Origin: Comamonas testosteroni ATCC 11996 | GTDB taxonomy: Bacteria > Pseudomonadota > Gammaproteobacteria > Burkholderiales > Burkholderiaceae_C | Assembly: GCF_000241525.1 (NCBI RefSeq) | Contig: NZ_AHIL01000002.1 | Coordinates: 248,001-312,000 of the forward strand | Reading direction: 5' to 3' | Length of the DNA stretch: 64,000 nucleotides | Shown here: positions 46,531-55,223 of the stretch, piece by piece | Layout: each line of letters begins with the position of its first letter | How positions within the stretch are numbered: the stretch's first letter is position 1 | Position numbers and translations under genes: made by a program | The notes under the pieces: generated by a model | Seen by the model: only the letters and a program-made list of their open reading frames with translations | Told to the model about the DNA's origin: nothing | The model's database searches: none

Positions 46531-47334
46531 ATGCTGAGAATCGTTTTTCTGCTCCTGGTACTGGGCAATGCCGGCTACTACCTGTGGAGCCACGGCTATC
46601 TGGCCGGCATGGGACTGGCGCCGGAGTTGCAGTCCGAGCCGCAGCGCCTTCAGGAGCAGATCAGACCGGATGCCCTGGAGCTGCAACAGCCCGAAGCGGC
46701 GCAAGCTCCGGCCGTTGAACCCGCAAAGACTTCGGAGCCTGAAGCGCCTGCGGTGGACGACAGCGCGCCGCCAGCCGCTCCCGAAAGCAAGTCGGATGGC
46801 AAGCCTGAAGCTGCAACCGTCGCGGCCAGGGAAACCAAGGACGCCAAGGATACCAAGGATGCCAAGACCGCCATCAAGGAGCCTGAGGCCTGCTATCAGG
46901 CCAACGGCATCGAAGAGGCGCAGGCCGACAGCATTCGCCGTGCGCTGGCGGGCAAGTCCAAGAGCGATTGGGAGCTGGTGGCCAGCCATCAGGGGGGGCG
47001 CTGGATGGTCTATATGGGCAAGTTCCCAGACGCCGAGTTCATGGACCGCAAGCGCGGCGAGCTGCGCCTGATGAATATCGACTTCGACCGCGCCGGCGGC
47101 AGCTTCGAGCCCGGTCTGTCGCTGGGGCGTTTTTCGACGGAAGAAGCCGCCCAGCGGCAACTGGCCACTTTCGCGCGCCAGGGCGTGCGCACGGCGCGCG
47201 TGGTGCAGGAGCGCCCCGATGTGACGACCTATGCGCTGCGCCTGCCCAAGGCCACACCGACCTTGCGCAACGAAGTGGCCGCGCTGGCCGGCAAGAACTT
47301 GGTACCCAAGGCCTTGCAGGCCTGTGCCAAGTAA
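46531..47334 (+). CDS. Membrane-anchored SPOR-like protein
   Basis: A 267-residue protein. A single N-terminal membrane segment (MLRIVFLLLVLGNAGYYLWS) anchors a Pro/Ala/Glu/Lys-rich linker (about 45-125, including three DAKDTK-like units). The C-terminal domain (about 126-267) resembles SPOR-type peptidoglycan-binding folds: WELVASHQGGRWMVYMGKF, GLSLGRFSTEEAAQRQLATFARQGVRTARVV. Single-pass SPOR proteins act at the septum by binding denuded glycan. It follows birA at 164 nt and has its own terminator. The SPOR call is by pattern only. Confidence 0.65.
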   Translation: MLRIVFLLLVLGNAGYYLWSHGYLAGMGLAPELQSEPQRLQEQIRPDALELQQPEAAQAPAVEPAKTSEPEAPAVDDSAPPAAPESKSDGKPEAATVAARETKDAKDTKDAKTAIKEPEACYQANGIEEAQADSIRRALAGKSKSDWELVASHQGGRWMVYMGKFPDAEFMDRKRGELRLMNIDFDRAGGSFEPGLSLGRFSTEEAAQRQLATFARQGVRTARVVQERPDVTTYALRLPKATPTLRNEVAALAGKNLVPKALQACAK

Positions 47335-47357
47335 TTTTCGTAGCTGCTATCGCAAGA

Positions 47358-47384
47358 AAGGCCTGCATTTGCAGGCCTTTTGCA
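47358..47384 (+). terminator. Intrinsic terminator after the SPOR-like gene
   Basis: AAGGCCTGC (47358-47366), loop ATTT, GCAGGCCTT (47371-47379), then TT. Perfect 9-bp stem. Confidence 0.75.
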
Positions 47385-47424
47385 TTGGAAAACCAGTTGC
47401 GACAAGCGTAACCAGCTCCTGTTT

Positions 47425-48402
47425 TTAGTCCAGATGAATATTGGCAACAGCGGCCAGTTTCTTCATCTTGGCCACTTCGCTGGCGATCTGCTTGGTGAAG
47501 TCGGCGCTCGATGTGCCCGAGGGGTACAGGCCTTGAGCAGCCATGCGCTGCTTGACGGCGGGATCCTTGAGTGCGGCAATGATGGCTTTTTGCACACGTT
47601 CCACTTGTGCGGCGGGCGTGTTCTTGGGGGCTACCAGGCCAAACCAGGAAGGCTCGTTCAGATCGGGGTGACCGGCCTGCGCATAGGTCTGCACATCGGG
47701 CAGCACGTCCAGGCGTTCATGCCAGGACACGGCCAGGGCGCGCACCTTGCCCGACTTGATATGGGGCAGCGAAGAGTTCACCTGGTCGAAGTACACGGGA
47801 ACCTGGTTGCCCAGCACGTCGTTGATGGCCGGAGCCGAGCCACGGTAGGGAATGTGGTGCATTTCGGTGCCCGTGCTCTTGAGGAACTGGGCGCCCCACA
47901 TATGGCCGATGGTGCCGTTGCCGGGGGTGGCATAGGACACCTTGCCGGGGTTGGCCTTGAGGTAGGCCACAAACTCGGCAAAAGTCTTCACGGGAATCAG
48001 CTTGGGGTTGATCACCAGCACGCCGGGGGCCTTGACGATCTCGGTCACGCCCACGAAGTCGTTGATCGCGTCGTAAGGCAGCTTCTTGAACACGGCGGGG
48101 TTCACGCCATGGGTGGACAGCGTGGCGATACCGAAGGTCACGCCATCGGTGGCACGGGCCACTTCGGCCATGCCGATGGAGCCGCCGGCGCCGGCCTTGT
48201 TTTCAATCACCACGGCCTGGCCGCCCAGCAGCTTGATCAGCACGTCCTGCATATTGCGGGGCACCATGTCGGTAGGGCCGCCTGCGGGGAAGGGCACGAC
48301 GATGCGCAGAGGACGCGATGTGTCCTGCGCCATGCTCATGCCGGAGAAAGAAGAAGCGGCTGCGGCAGCAGCGGCGGTGTAGATGAATTGACGTCGTTGC
48401 AT
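47425..48402 (-). CDS. Bug-family periplasmic solute receptor (TctC-like)
   Basis: A 325-residue receptor. The N-terminus MQRRQFIYTAAAAAAASS has a twin-arginine-like RRQFIY motif and a long Ala-rich hydrophobic core, cleaved near SMAQ. The Bug fold shows RIVVPFPAGGPTDMVPRNM, VVIENKAGAGGSIG, YRGSAPAINDVLGNQVPVYFD and the C-terminal LAAVANIHLD. Bug proteins deliver carboxylates and other solutes to tripartite (TctAB) transporters or act as orphan sensors. The start follows GGGAG at a good distance. It lies 220 nt downstream of the TctE-like kinase gene, in the same orientation. Confidence 0.88.
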   Translation of the reverse strand: MQRRQFIYTAAAAAAASSFSGMSMAQDTSRPLRIVVPFPAGGPTDMVPRNMQDVLIKLLGGQAVVIENKAGAGGSIGMAEVARATDGVTFGIATLSTHGVNPAVFKKLPYDAINDFVGVTEIVKAPGVLVINPKLIPVKTFAEFVAYLKANPGKVSYATPGNGTIGHMWGAQFLKSTGTEMHHIPYRGSAPAINDVLGNQVPVYFDQVNSSLPHIKSGKVRALAVSWHERLDVLPDVQTYAQAGHPDLNEPSWFGLVAPKNTPAAQVERVQKAIIAALKDPAVKQRMAAQGLYPSGTSSADFTKQIASEVAKMKKLAAVANIHLD

Positions 48403-48622
48403 CAAAAAGCTCCCAGGATCCAGTGATTCCAAATTGTTGTCCTGCAGAGCACAAATAGCGACTCTTCAGACAACCCATGATCGAATTGATTCTAGGGTAA
48501 GCGAGAACTTGCCAAATACGCAGTTTCCGATATCCGCATCGGGGCAAACGGGCGCAAAGCCAAGTCTGGCGCGGCTTCTGAGCCTTGGCTGGCACCGAAT
48601 TGGTGCATTTCGAGCTTGCGCT

Positions 48623-50065
48623 TCACTGCTGTCCGGGCATGGCCTTGAAGCGCACGGTAAACAGCGCCCCCGGCGGGGTATGACCGGGCCTGGCATCTTG
48701 CAACAGCACTTGCGCGCCATGCTGACGGGCGATTTCCATGACGATGGGCAGGCCCAGACCGGAGCCGTCGGCTTCGGAGCCCAGCGCCCGGTAAAAGGGC
48801 TGGAAGATCAGTTCGCGCTCGGCCAGCGGCACGCCGGGGCCTGAGTCCTCGACCTGCAGCAGCAGAATCTGGCCGAAATGATCGGCCTGCACGCGCACGG
48901 TGACCACGCCTGGCTGTTCGCTGGTCGATGGCGTGTAGTTGATGGCGTTGTCCACCAGATTGCGCACCAGCTCGGCGAGCAACGTGGCATTGCCGTTGAG
49001 CCAGACACCGGGCGTGCTGGCGTCGGCGCCCTCGTAGCCCAGGTCGATGTGCTTGTCCATGGCGCGCGGCAGGCAGTCCTGCACCACGTCGGTGACGATG
49101 CGCACAAGGTTGCAGCCCTGCATGGCGGGCACGGCGCTCTCGGCCCGTGCCAGTGCCAGCAACTGGTTGACAGTATGGGTGGCACGCATGCTGGAGCGGC
49201 CGATCTGCGCCAGCGAGCGCTTCAGATCTTCGGTATTCGTGCCCTCGCGCTGGGCCAGGTCGGCCTGCATGCGCAGCCCCGCCAGCGGGGTCTTGAGCTG
49301 GTGGGCGGCGTCGGCCAGAAAGCGCTTTTGCGTGGCGATGGAGTCATGCAGACGCTGCAGCAGATCGTTGACCGAATCGACCAGCGGAACCACCTCCAGC
49401 GGCACATCCTTGTGGTTGATGGGCGAGAGATCCTCTGGCTTGCGCGCGCGGATGCGCTCTTCGAGCCGGTGCAGCGGCTTGATGCCGCGCGCCAGTGCCA
49501 GCCACACCAGCAGGGCGGCCAGCGGCAGGATGACGAACTGCGGCAGCATCACGCCCTTGATGATTTCCGTGGCCAGCACGCTGCGCTTTTCGCGTGTTTC
49601 CGCGACCTGCACCAGAGCGCTGGGCTCGCCGGGCAGCGGCATGCGCACCCAGATGTAGGCCACGCGCAGATCGATACCCTTGTATTCCTCATCGCGCAGC
49701 AGCACCGTGCCGGTGGGCGGGTCCTCGTCGATGGCGGGCGGGCGGGGCAGGTCGCGCTCGCCCGCCAGATATTCGCCCCTGGTGCCGCTGACCTGGAAGA
49801 ACACCGTGTCCGATTCATCGGCGCGCAGGATCTCGCTGGCCGACTGCGGCAGATTGAACTGCACCTTGCCGCGTTGCACGATGACCAGCTGAGCCAGGGC
49901 CTGGGCGTTGTACTCCAGCGCGCGGTCGAAGGGCTTGTTGGCCAGACCCTGGGCCACCAGCCAGGTCAGCGCCAGGCTCACGGGCCAGAGCAGCAGCAGC
50001 GGCGTGAGCATCCAGTCGAGGATCTCGCCAAAGAGGGATCGCTGCTCACGCTGAAAGATCTTCAT
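48623..50065 (-). CDS. Sensor histidine kinase (TctE-like)
   Basis: A 480-residue kinase. TM1 (about 18-40) and TM2 (about 174-195) enclose a periplasmic domain of the type seen in TctE/QseC-like proteins (FDRALEYNAQALAQLV). After HAMP comes the phospho-acceptor His255 in ADAAHQLKTPLAGLRMQ, then HATPase motifs NLVDNAINYTP, DSGPGVPLAERELIFQPFYR and GSGLGLPIV. The regulator gene ends 92 nt upstream. The Bug receptor lies downstream, an order recalling TctD-TctE-TctC control of tricarboxylate uptake. The ligand is inferred from context. Confidence 0.85.
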   Translation of the reverse strand: MKIFQREQRSLFGEILDWMLTPLLLLWPVSLALTWLVAQGLANKPFDRALEYNAQALAQLVIVQRGKVQFNLPQSASEILRADESDTVFFQVSGTRGEYLAGERDLPRPPAIDEDPPTGTVLLRDEEYKGIDLRVAYIWVRMPLPGEPSALVQVAETREKRSVLATEIIKGVMLPQFVILPLAALLVWLALARGIKPLHRLEERIRARKPEDLSPINHKDVPLEVVPLVDSVNDLLQRLHDSIATQKRFLADAAHQLKTPLAGLRMQADLAQREGTNTEDLKRSLAQIGRSSMRATHTVNQLLALARAESAVPAMQGCNLVRIVTDVVQDCLPRAMDKHIDLGYEGADASTPGVWLNGNATLLAELVRNLVDNAINYTPSTSEQPGVVTVRVQADHFGQILLLQVEDSGPGVPLAERELIFQPFYRALGSEADGSGLGLPIVMEIARQHGAQVLLQDARPGHTPPGALFTVRFKAMPGQQ

Positions 50066-50084
50066 GGGTGGGGCGCTATCTCAT

Positions 50085-50168
50085 GCAAGAGGCAGCCAGC
50101 GAGGGCCGCCCCGAAGCCAAGGCTGCCGTCCCCCTTGGGGGGAAGCGGCAAAGCCGCTCAGGGGGGGG
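50085..50168. repeat. GC-rich dispersed intergenic repeat, copy C (inverted)
   Basis: Read on the minus strand: CCCCCCTGAGCGGC, TTT, GCCGCTTCCCCCC, AAGGGGGACGGC, CTTGGCTTCGGGGCGGCCC. It lies in the gap between the regulator and kinase genes, where it may affect readthrough. Confidence 0.5.
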
Positions 50169-50835
50169 TGATTTTTTCCAGGCAGTAGCCGAGGCCGCGT
50201 ACGGTGGCGATGCGGATCGGACCTTTCTCGATTTTCTTGCGCAGGCGGTGGATATAGACCTCGATGGCGTTGTTGCTCACCTCTTCGCCCCATTCGCACA
50301 GGCGCTCCACCAGCTGGTCCTTGCTGACCAGACGGCCCGCGCGCTGCAGCAGCACCTCCAGCAGGCCCAGCTCGCGCGCCGACAGCTCCACCATCTTGCC
50401 GTCGATGGTGGCCACCCGGCCGGTCTGGTCATAGACCAGCGGGCCGTGCTTGATGGTGGAGCTGGCGCCGCCCATGCCGCGACGCGTGAGGGCGCGCACG
50501 CGCGCTTCCAGCTCGGACAGCGCAAACGGCTTGGCCATGTAGTCATCGGCACCATAGTCCAGGCCCTGTACGCGCTCTTCGATCGAGTCGGCGGCCGTGA
50601 GAATCAGTACCGGAAGCGCATCGCCGCGCCCACGCAGGCGCTTGAGCACTTCCAGGCCGTGCACCTTGGGCAGGCCCAGATCGAGAATCAGCAAATCGAA
50701 TTCGCTGCTGGTCAGCAAGGCGGTATCGGCCTCGCTGCCATTGGCCACATGGCTGACGACGGCGCCCGAGCTGCGCAGCGTGCGCAGCAGGCCGTCTGCC
50801 AGCACCTGGTCGTCTTCGGCAATCAGTATGCGCAT
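50158..50835 (-). CDS. OmpR-family response regulator (TctD-like)
   Basis: A 225-residue regulator. The receiver domain has Glu7-Asp8-Asp9, phospho-acceptor Asp52 in LILDLGLP and the Lys of YMAKPF. The effector is a winged helix: LSARELGLLEVLLQRAG, SNNAIEVYIHRLRKKIEKGPIRIATVRGLGYCL. GGAGACACAC lies upstream of the ATG. The HRLRKKIE segment is typical of the TctD/QseB branch. It is first in a unit with the kinase. Its targets probably include the Bug receptor gene. Confidence 0.88.
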   Translation of the reverse strand: MRILIAEDDQVLADGLLRTLRSSGAVVSHVANGSEADTALLTSSEFDLLILDLGLPKVHGLEVLKRLRGRGDALPVLILTAADSIEERVQGLDYGADDYMAKPFALSELEARVRALTRRGMGGASSTIKHGPLVYDQTGRVATIDGKMVELSARELGLLEVLLQRAGRLVSKDQLVERLCEWGEEVSNNAIEVYIHRLRKKIEKGPIRIATVRGLGYCLEKITPP

Positions 50836-50944
50836 GTGTGTCTCCTGCTTGTTATGTGTGCCTGTTTGCACTTTTGCTGCCATTGTAGGGATGGCCCGTG
50901 GCCGTTCGGGGCAATTCTCGACAGCCGCTTACAGGCGTCGAATC

Positions 50945-51436
50945 TCAGTAGCCTTCGGCATAGGCTTCCAGGCCCAGCGCGACCACGGTGGCCACATCCG
51001 CGCCCACGGCTTCGCGAAACTCGGCCTCGGCCTGGCTTACGGCGTCGTGAAAAGCCTGCAGCCAGGCCAGGCCCGCATCGGTGAAGCGCACGCGCCTGGC
51101 GCGCGCATCATGCGGGTCGGCCTCGCGCGTGACCAGGCCCCAGGCTTCGCACTGCGTCACCAGATCGGCCATGGCCTGCTTGGTCATGCCGGCCTTGTCG
51201 GCCAGATCGGTGAGCCGGTCGCCAGCCAGCGACAGATGGCGCGTGATGTGGATATGGGCTGCCCCCACCTTGTCGCGCGCCGCCAGATTGGACAGGGCCA
51301 GCGGCACCTCCACTGCACGCGCCATGAGCTGCAGCACGCGTGCATCGAAGCGGCGCATGGCATGACCCAGCAGACGGCCAAGATGGGTCTGGCGCCAGGC
51401 ATCGGCGGGCGGGGTGACGGGGGCGATTTCTGACAT
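50945..51436 (-). CDS. MarR-family transcriptional regulator
   Basis: A 163-residue winged-helix protein. The recognition region is LSLAGDRLTDLADKAGMTKQAMADLVTQCEAWGLVTREAD, followed by wing residues DARARRVRFTDAG. The length is typical of MarR proteins. It is divergent from recA, with 138 bp between starts. The long upstream extension on this strand has no ribosome-binding site and overlaps recA control sequences, so the start is put at MSEIAPV. Ligand and targets are unknown. Confidence 0.82.
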   Translation of the reverse strand: MSEIAPVTPPADAWRQTHLGRLLGHAMRRFDARVLQLMARAVEVPLALSNLAARDKVGAAHIHITRHLSLAGDRLTDLADKAGMTKQAMADLVTQCEAWGLVTREADPHDARARRVRFTDAGLAWLQAFHDAVSQAEAEFREAVGADVATVVALGLEAYAEGY

Positions 51437-51498
51437 GGATAAATAGTAAGGCAAACTGACTAAATATTTAAATAAATTCGCAATATCAGCCTCTAAAC

Positions 51499-51533
51499 TA
51501 CTGTTCAAGCATCCAGCCTGAATACAACAACAG
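51499..51533 (+). promoter_or_regulatory. Two candidate LexA (SOS) boxes upstream of recA
   Basis: TACTGTTCAAGCATCCAG (CTG at 51501, CAG at 51514) and CTGAATACAACAACAG (CTG at 51518, CAG at 51531) each have the CTG-N10-CAG spacing of LexA boxes. The first matches the TACTGT half-site well. They lie 40-75 bp before recA and also before marR on the other strand. Confidence 0.5.
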
Positions 51534-51574
51534 GGCTGGCCACAGACAGTCATTCACCTACTTCGGAGCCTGAT

Positions 51575-52684
51575 ATGAACGCCATCGCCAAGACCAACGA
51601 CGCCAACAGCGAAAAAGCCAAAGCCCTGGCTGCAGCCCTGGCCCAGATCGAAAAGCAGTTCGGCAAGGGCACCATCATGAAGCTCGGTGAAGGTGAGGCC
51701 ATCGAAGACATTCAGGTCGTCTCCACCGGCTCTCTGGGTCTGGACATCGCGCTGGGCGTAGGTGGTCTGCCGCGCGGCCGCGTGATTGAAATCTACGGTC
51801 CCGAATCCTCGGGCAAGACCACGCTGACGCTGCAGGTCATTGCCGAGATGCAAAAGCAGGGCGGCACCTGCGCCTTTATCGACGCCGAACATGCGCTGGA
51901 CACCAGCTACGCCCAGAAGCTGGGCGTGAATCTCAGCGACGTGCTGATCAGCCAGCCCGACACCGGTGAGCAGGCCCTGGAGATCTGCGACAGTCTGGTG
52001 CGTTCGGGTGCCGTGGACCTGATCGTCATCGACTCGGTGGCCGCATTGACGCCCAAGGCCGAAATCGAAGGCGAGATGGGCGACGCCCTGCCCGGCCTGC
52101 AGGCCCGCCTGATGAGCCAGGCCCTGCGCAAGCTGACGGCCACCATCAAGAAGACCAACTGCATGGTCATCTTCATCAACCAGATCCGCATGAAGATCGG
52201 CGTGATGTTCGGCTCGCCCGAGACCACCACCGGCGGCAATGCGCTGAAGTTCTATGCCTCCGTGCGTCTGGATATCCGCCGCACCGGCACCATCAAGAAG
52301 GGCGACGAGGCCATCGGCAACGAAACCAAGGTCAAGGTCGTGAAGAACAAGGTCTCGCCCCCCTTCAAGACGGCAGAGTTCGACATTCTGTTTGGCGAAG
52401 GCATCAGCCGCGAAGGCGAGATTCTGGATATGGGCGTGAACGCCAAGATTCTGGAAAAGAGCGGTGCCTGGTATGCCTACAACGGCGAAAAAATCGGCCA
52501 GGGCCGTGACAACTCGCGTGAGTTCCTGCGCGAGAACCCCGCGCTGGCCATTGAGATCGAAAACAAGGTCCGCGAAAGCCTGGGCATCAAGCTGTTGCCC
52601 GTGGACGGTGCTGCGGCTGCCGAAGCCAAGCCTGCCAAGGGCGGCAAGGGCAAGGTGGACAAGGACGGAGTGATTGAAGGTTGA
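51575..52684 (+). CDS. recA: Recombinase A
   Basis: A 369-residue recombinase. Walker A is GPESSGKT (75-82), with the RecA core [47 protein letters not shown] and [22 protein letters not shown]. The C-terminal tail is Lys/Gly-rich, ending [12 protein letters not shown]. It forms ATP-dependent filaments on single-stranded DNA, drives strand exchange and triggers LexA cleavage. GGAG precedes the ATG. recX follows by about 180 nt with a GC-rich repeat between. Confidence 0.97.
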   Translation: MNAIAKTNDANSEKAKALAAALAQIEKQFGKGTIMKLGEGEAIEDIQVVSTGSLGLDIALGVGGLPRGRVIEIYGPESSGKTTLTLQVIAEMQKQGGTCAFIDAEHALDTSYAQKLGVNLSDVLISQPDTGEQALEICDSLVRSGAVDLIVIDSVAALTPKAEIEGEMGDALPGLQARLMSQALRKLTATIKKTNCMVIFINQIRMKIGVMFGSPETTTGGNALKFYASVRLDIRRTGTIKKGDEAIGNETKVKVVKNKVSPPFKTAEFDILFGEGISREGEILDMGVNAKILEKSGAWYAYNGEKIGQGRDNSREFLRENPALAIEIENKVRESLGIKLLPVDGAAAAEAKPAKGGKGKVDKDGVIEG

Positions 52685-52780
52685 TTCTTCCCCCTGAGGC
52701 GCTTGCGCCTTTCGCGAAAGGGGACGACATCCTCGCTGCGGTGCGGCCCTTGCTTGATGTCCCTGGCTTGATGAACGCCA
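52685..52780. repeat. GC-rich dispersed intergenic repeat, copy D
   Basis: CCCCCTGAGGCGCTTGCGCC, TTTCGCGAAAGGGGACGAC, CCTCGCTGCGGTGCGGCCC, TTGCTTGATGTCCC. Located between recA and recX. It could lower recX expression relative to recA through hairpin formation. Confidence 0.5.
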
Positions 52781-52866
52781 GTGTTTGAGTACGGGCCTCA
52801 TTGCTCAAAAGGTTTGCCATCTTTGCGCAGGTTCGTCCTGCGCCTTTTTGTTTCTGGAGATGCGTC

Positions 52867-53343
52867 GTGAGCTTTGCCAAGCTTTCACTCAAGGGCCGCG
52901 CCCTCAAGCTGCTGGCGCAGCGCGAGCATTCGCGGCTGGAGCTGCAGCGCAAGCTGGCCGCCCATGTAGAGGAGGGCGATGATCTGAATGCCGTGCTCGA
53001 CGAGCTGGAGCAGCGGGGCTTCATCAGCGTGGAGCGCGTGGTCGAGTCTGTCTTGCGCAGCAAGGCCGGCCGATATGGTGCAGCGCGTCTGGTGCATGAT
53101 CTGCGCAGCAAGGGGCTTGATGACGAGACCGTGCGTCAGGCGGGCGAGCAGCTGCGCGGCAGTGAGCTGCAGCGCGCGCGGGCGCTTTGGTGCAAGCGCT
53201 TTGGCAGCGTGCCCGTCGACCTCAAGGAAAAGGCCAGGCAGCTGCGCTTTCTGGCTTCGCGCGGCTTTTCGGCAGATGTGGCTTCACGCGTGCTGCGCGA
53301 TGCCCCATACTCCCCTGCACCCGACTGCGAGGACGAGGACTGA
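52867..53343 (+). CDS. recX: Regulatory protein RecX
   Basis: A 158-residue helical protein. RecX repeats are visible: LKLLAQREHSRLELQRKLA, LDELEQRGFISVERVVESVL, YGAARLVHDLRSKGLDDETV and ARQLRFLASRGFSADVASRVL. It caps and disassembles RecA filaments. The start is GTG at 52867 (VSFAKLSLKG) behind GGAGATG; longer readings lack support. The position after recA is the usual one. Confidence 0.92.
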   Translation: MSFAKLSLKGRALKLLAQREHSRLELQRKLAAHVEEGDDLNAVLDELEQRGFISVERVVESVLRSKAGRYGAARLVHDLRSKGLDDETVRQAGEQLRGSELQRARALWCKRFGSVPVDLKEKARQLRFLASRGFSADVASRVLRDAPYSPAPDCEDED

Positions 53344-53405
53344 GGCGGCCACCCGGTCCCCGCCCACCTGCGGCGGCAACAGCTTCTTACACCGGAGGGA
53401 CCCAC

Positions 53406-54140
53406 GTGCTGACTGCTTCGCAACCCCCTGATTCCCCATCCGCATTGCGCGTGGGCCTGAGTGCAGGCAAATCGCTGCTGGGCGGCCTGATGCTCGGTGC
53501 CTTGCTGGCCCTGGTGCTGGGCTGCGGCGCGGCCGTGTTCTATTTTTCCCGCCTGATGGCCGACCCCGGCCAGGGCATTCATGCCTCGGCGCATACCGGC
53601 ATCTACGGCGCCGTGATCAGCCTGCTGATGTCGCCGCCGCTGCTGGTGGCTGTGGTGCTGATCTTTATCATCCCCGCCTACCTCATGGTCGGTCTGCAAC
53701 TGGGCCGCGCCCGCGCGGCAGGCAAGCTGGTGGCGCGTTACGGCCAGGGCCTGGCCGAGCGTCTGGCGGCCATGCTGGCACAGCGCATCGAGGCCCTGCC
53801 CAGCGCTCACAAGGCCATGCACAAGGCGGCCGACCTGCTCACCGTGGGCGCGGCGATGGAGCATCTGCAGCCCTGGGTGGGTAACGGGCGTGCCGTGCAG
53901 TTCGTGGTGCGCAGCGTGCTCAATCGCCTGCCGCTGGCCGATCTGCTTGAGGAATGGGGCCACACGCGCGCCCAGTGGGGCAGCGAAGGCGGCAAGGACG
54001 ATCCGGCGCTGCGCGCCTTTCTGGGCGCCCGCATCCAGGAGATGCTGCAGGGTCTGACCGAGCCGCCCTGGACGCTGTTGTGGATCTTGCTGGCCGGGCA
54101 TGCCACCGTGCTCGGATTGGGCATCTGGCTGACGGCCTGA
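53406..54140 (+). CDS. Hypothetical membrane protein
   Basis: A 244-residue protein that I do not recognise. It starts with GTG at 53406 behind GGAGG. Membrane segments lie at about 22-45 (SLLGGLMLGALLALVLGCGA), 68-95 (VISLLMSPPLLVAVVLIFII) and 222-242 (LLWILLAGHATVLGLGIWL). Between them is a soluble helical region rich in Ala/Arg/Leu (residues 100-215). It follows recX by 62 nt and may be cotranscribed with it, but no link to recombination is evident. No known family motif was seen. Confidence 0.65.
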   Translation: MLTASQPPDSPSALRVGLSAGKSLLGGLMLGALLALVLGCGAAVFYFSRLMADPGQGIHASAHTGIYGAVISLLMSPPLLVAVVLIFIIPAYLMVGLQLGRARAAGKLVARYGQGLAERLAAMLAQRIEALPSAHKAMHKAADLLTVGAAMEHLQPWVGNGRAVQFVVRSVLNRLPLADLLEEWGHTRAQWGSEGGKDDPALRAFLGARIQEMLQGLTEPPWTLLWILLAGHATVLGLGIWLTA

Positions 54141-54165
54141 GGGCCCCGGCGGGCGCGGTGCCGGC

Positions 54166-55086
54166 CTAATCCCGGCTGCTGCGCGTCGCCCACCAGCAGA
54201 TCAGCGAGCCCAGCGTGACCAGGGCCACGCCCTGCCAGAAGCTCCAGCCCGGCAGCACCTGCAGCAGGGCGCTGGCCATCAGCGCCGAGAGCACGGGCGT
54301 GAAGTAGGACGCCGCTGCCAGCAGGGCCAGCTTGCCATGCTGGATGCCGTGCTCCCAGCAGCTGTAGCCCAGTGCCGTGAGCGCGCCGACCAGAAGAACC
54401 TGGCCGGCGGTGAGCCAGGTCCAGTGCATGGGCTGTGCGTCGCCCAGCATCAGCCATTTGAGCCACAGCGCCAGGGCAGTCCAGGTCACGAACAGGCCCA
54501 CGGCGTTGAAGCCCGCACCGTGGCGGCGCGCCAGCAGCGAATAGGCCGGCCAGAGCAGGGCGGCGGCAAAACCCATGCCATAGGCCAGCGGGTTGCCCAG
54601 CACATGGCTCCACATGACCGGCAGGCTGAAGCTTTCGCCGCCCAGCACGCGCGCCAGGCCCCACAGGCAGATCAGTACGCCGGGCCACAGCCACCAGCGT
54701 GCCGCCTGCTGGCCGCACAGCACGGCCAGCACGATGGTGAGGCTGGGCCAGAGGTAGTTGATGAGCCCGATCTCCATGGCCTGGTTACGATCGTGAGCCA
54801 GGCCCACGGCCACGGACAGGCAGATCTCGTAGACCACAAACAGCAGGCCGCAGCCCCAGAGATAGGCCGGATGCATGCTGCGCCAGCGGGCCAGCTCGCG
54901 CCAGCCCTTGCGTCCGCGCGCCACGGCGATGCACAGCGCGGCCATGGTGTAGAGGCAGGCTGCGCCGCCGACCGCGCCCAGCGGCTCGGCCACGGCGCGC
55001 ATCAGACCCACGGTGCAGCTCCAGCAGAGCACGGCCAGCAGGCCTATCAGGGTGGCGCGGTGCTGAAGGTTGGGATTCTGGGACAT
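54166..55086 (-). CDS. yddG: DMT-family aromatic amino acid exporter, YddG-like
   Basis: A 306-residue inner-membrane protein with ten predicted helices in two EamA halves. YddG-like segments include the start ATLIGLLAVLCWSCTVGLMRAV, GLINYLWPSLTIVLAVL, and SYFTPVLSALMASALLQ in the second half. E. coli YddG exports Phe, Trp and other amino acids. It is on the minus strand, after cycA, with a 137-bp gap containing a long palindrome. The substrate is inferred from resemblance. Confidence 0.82.
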   Translation of the reverse strand: MSQNPNLQHRATLIGLLAVLCWSCTVGLMRAVAEPLGAVGGAACLYTMAALCIAVARGRKGWRELARWRSMHPAYLWGCGLLFVVYEICLSVAVGLAHDRNQAMEIGLINYLWPSLTIVLAVLCGQQAARWWLWPGVLICLWGLARVLGGESFSLPVMWSHVLGNPLAYGMGFAAALLWPAYSLLARRHGAGFNAVGLFVTWTALALWLKWLMLGDAQPMHWTWLTAGQVLLVGALTALGYSCWEHGIQHGKLALLAAASYFTPVLSALMASALLQVLPGWSFWQGVALVTLGSLICWWATRSSRD

Positions 55087-55110
55087 GGGACCGGCCGGGT
55101 TATCAAAACA

Positions 55111-55189
55111 ATAGCTGCTTGCGCCCGTCAGATAAGGAATTTCAGGTGAAACACCTGAAATTCCATGCTGGGAAAGCGTCAGCTGCTAT
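55111..55189. repeat. Nested palindromic intergenic repeat, copy 4
   Basis: The outer arms ATAGCTGCTTGCGC (55111-55124) and GCGTCAGCTGCTAT (55176-55189) pair at 11 of 14 positions. The inner stem GGAATTTCAGGTG (55136-55148)/CACCTGAAATTCC (55152-55164) is a perfect 13 bp with loop AAA. It lies in the cycA-yddG gap. It may stabilise or terminate the cycA transcript, though no T run follows. Confidence 0.6.
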
Positions 55190-55223
55190 CCAAAACAAGA
55201 ATGCCGCGCATTGTGCGCCGAGC

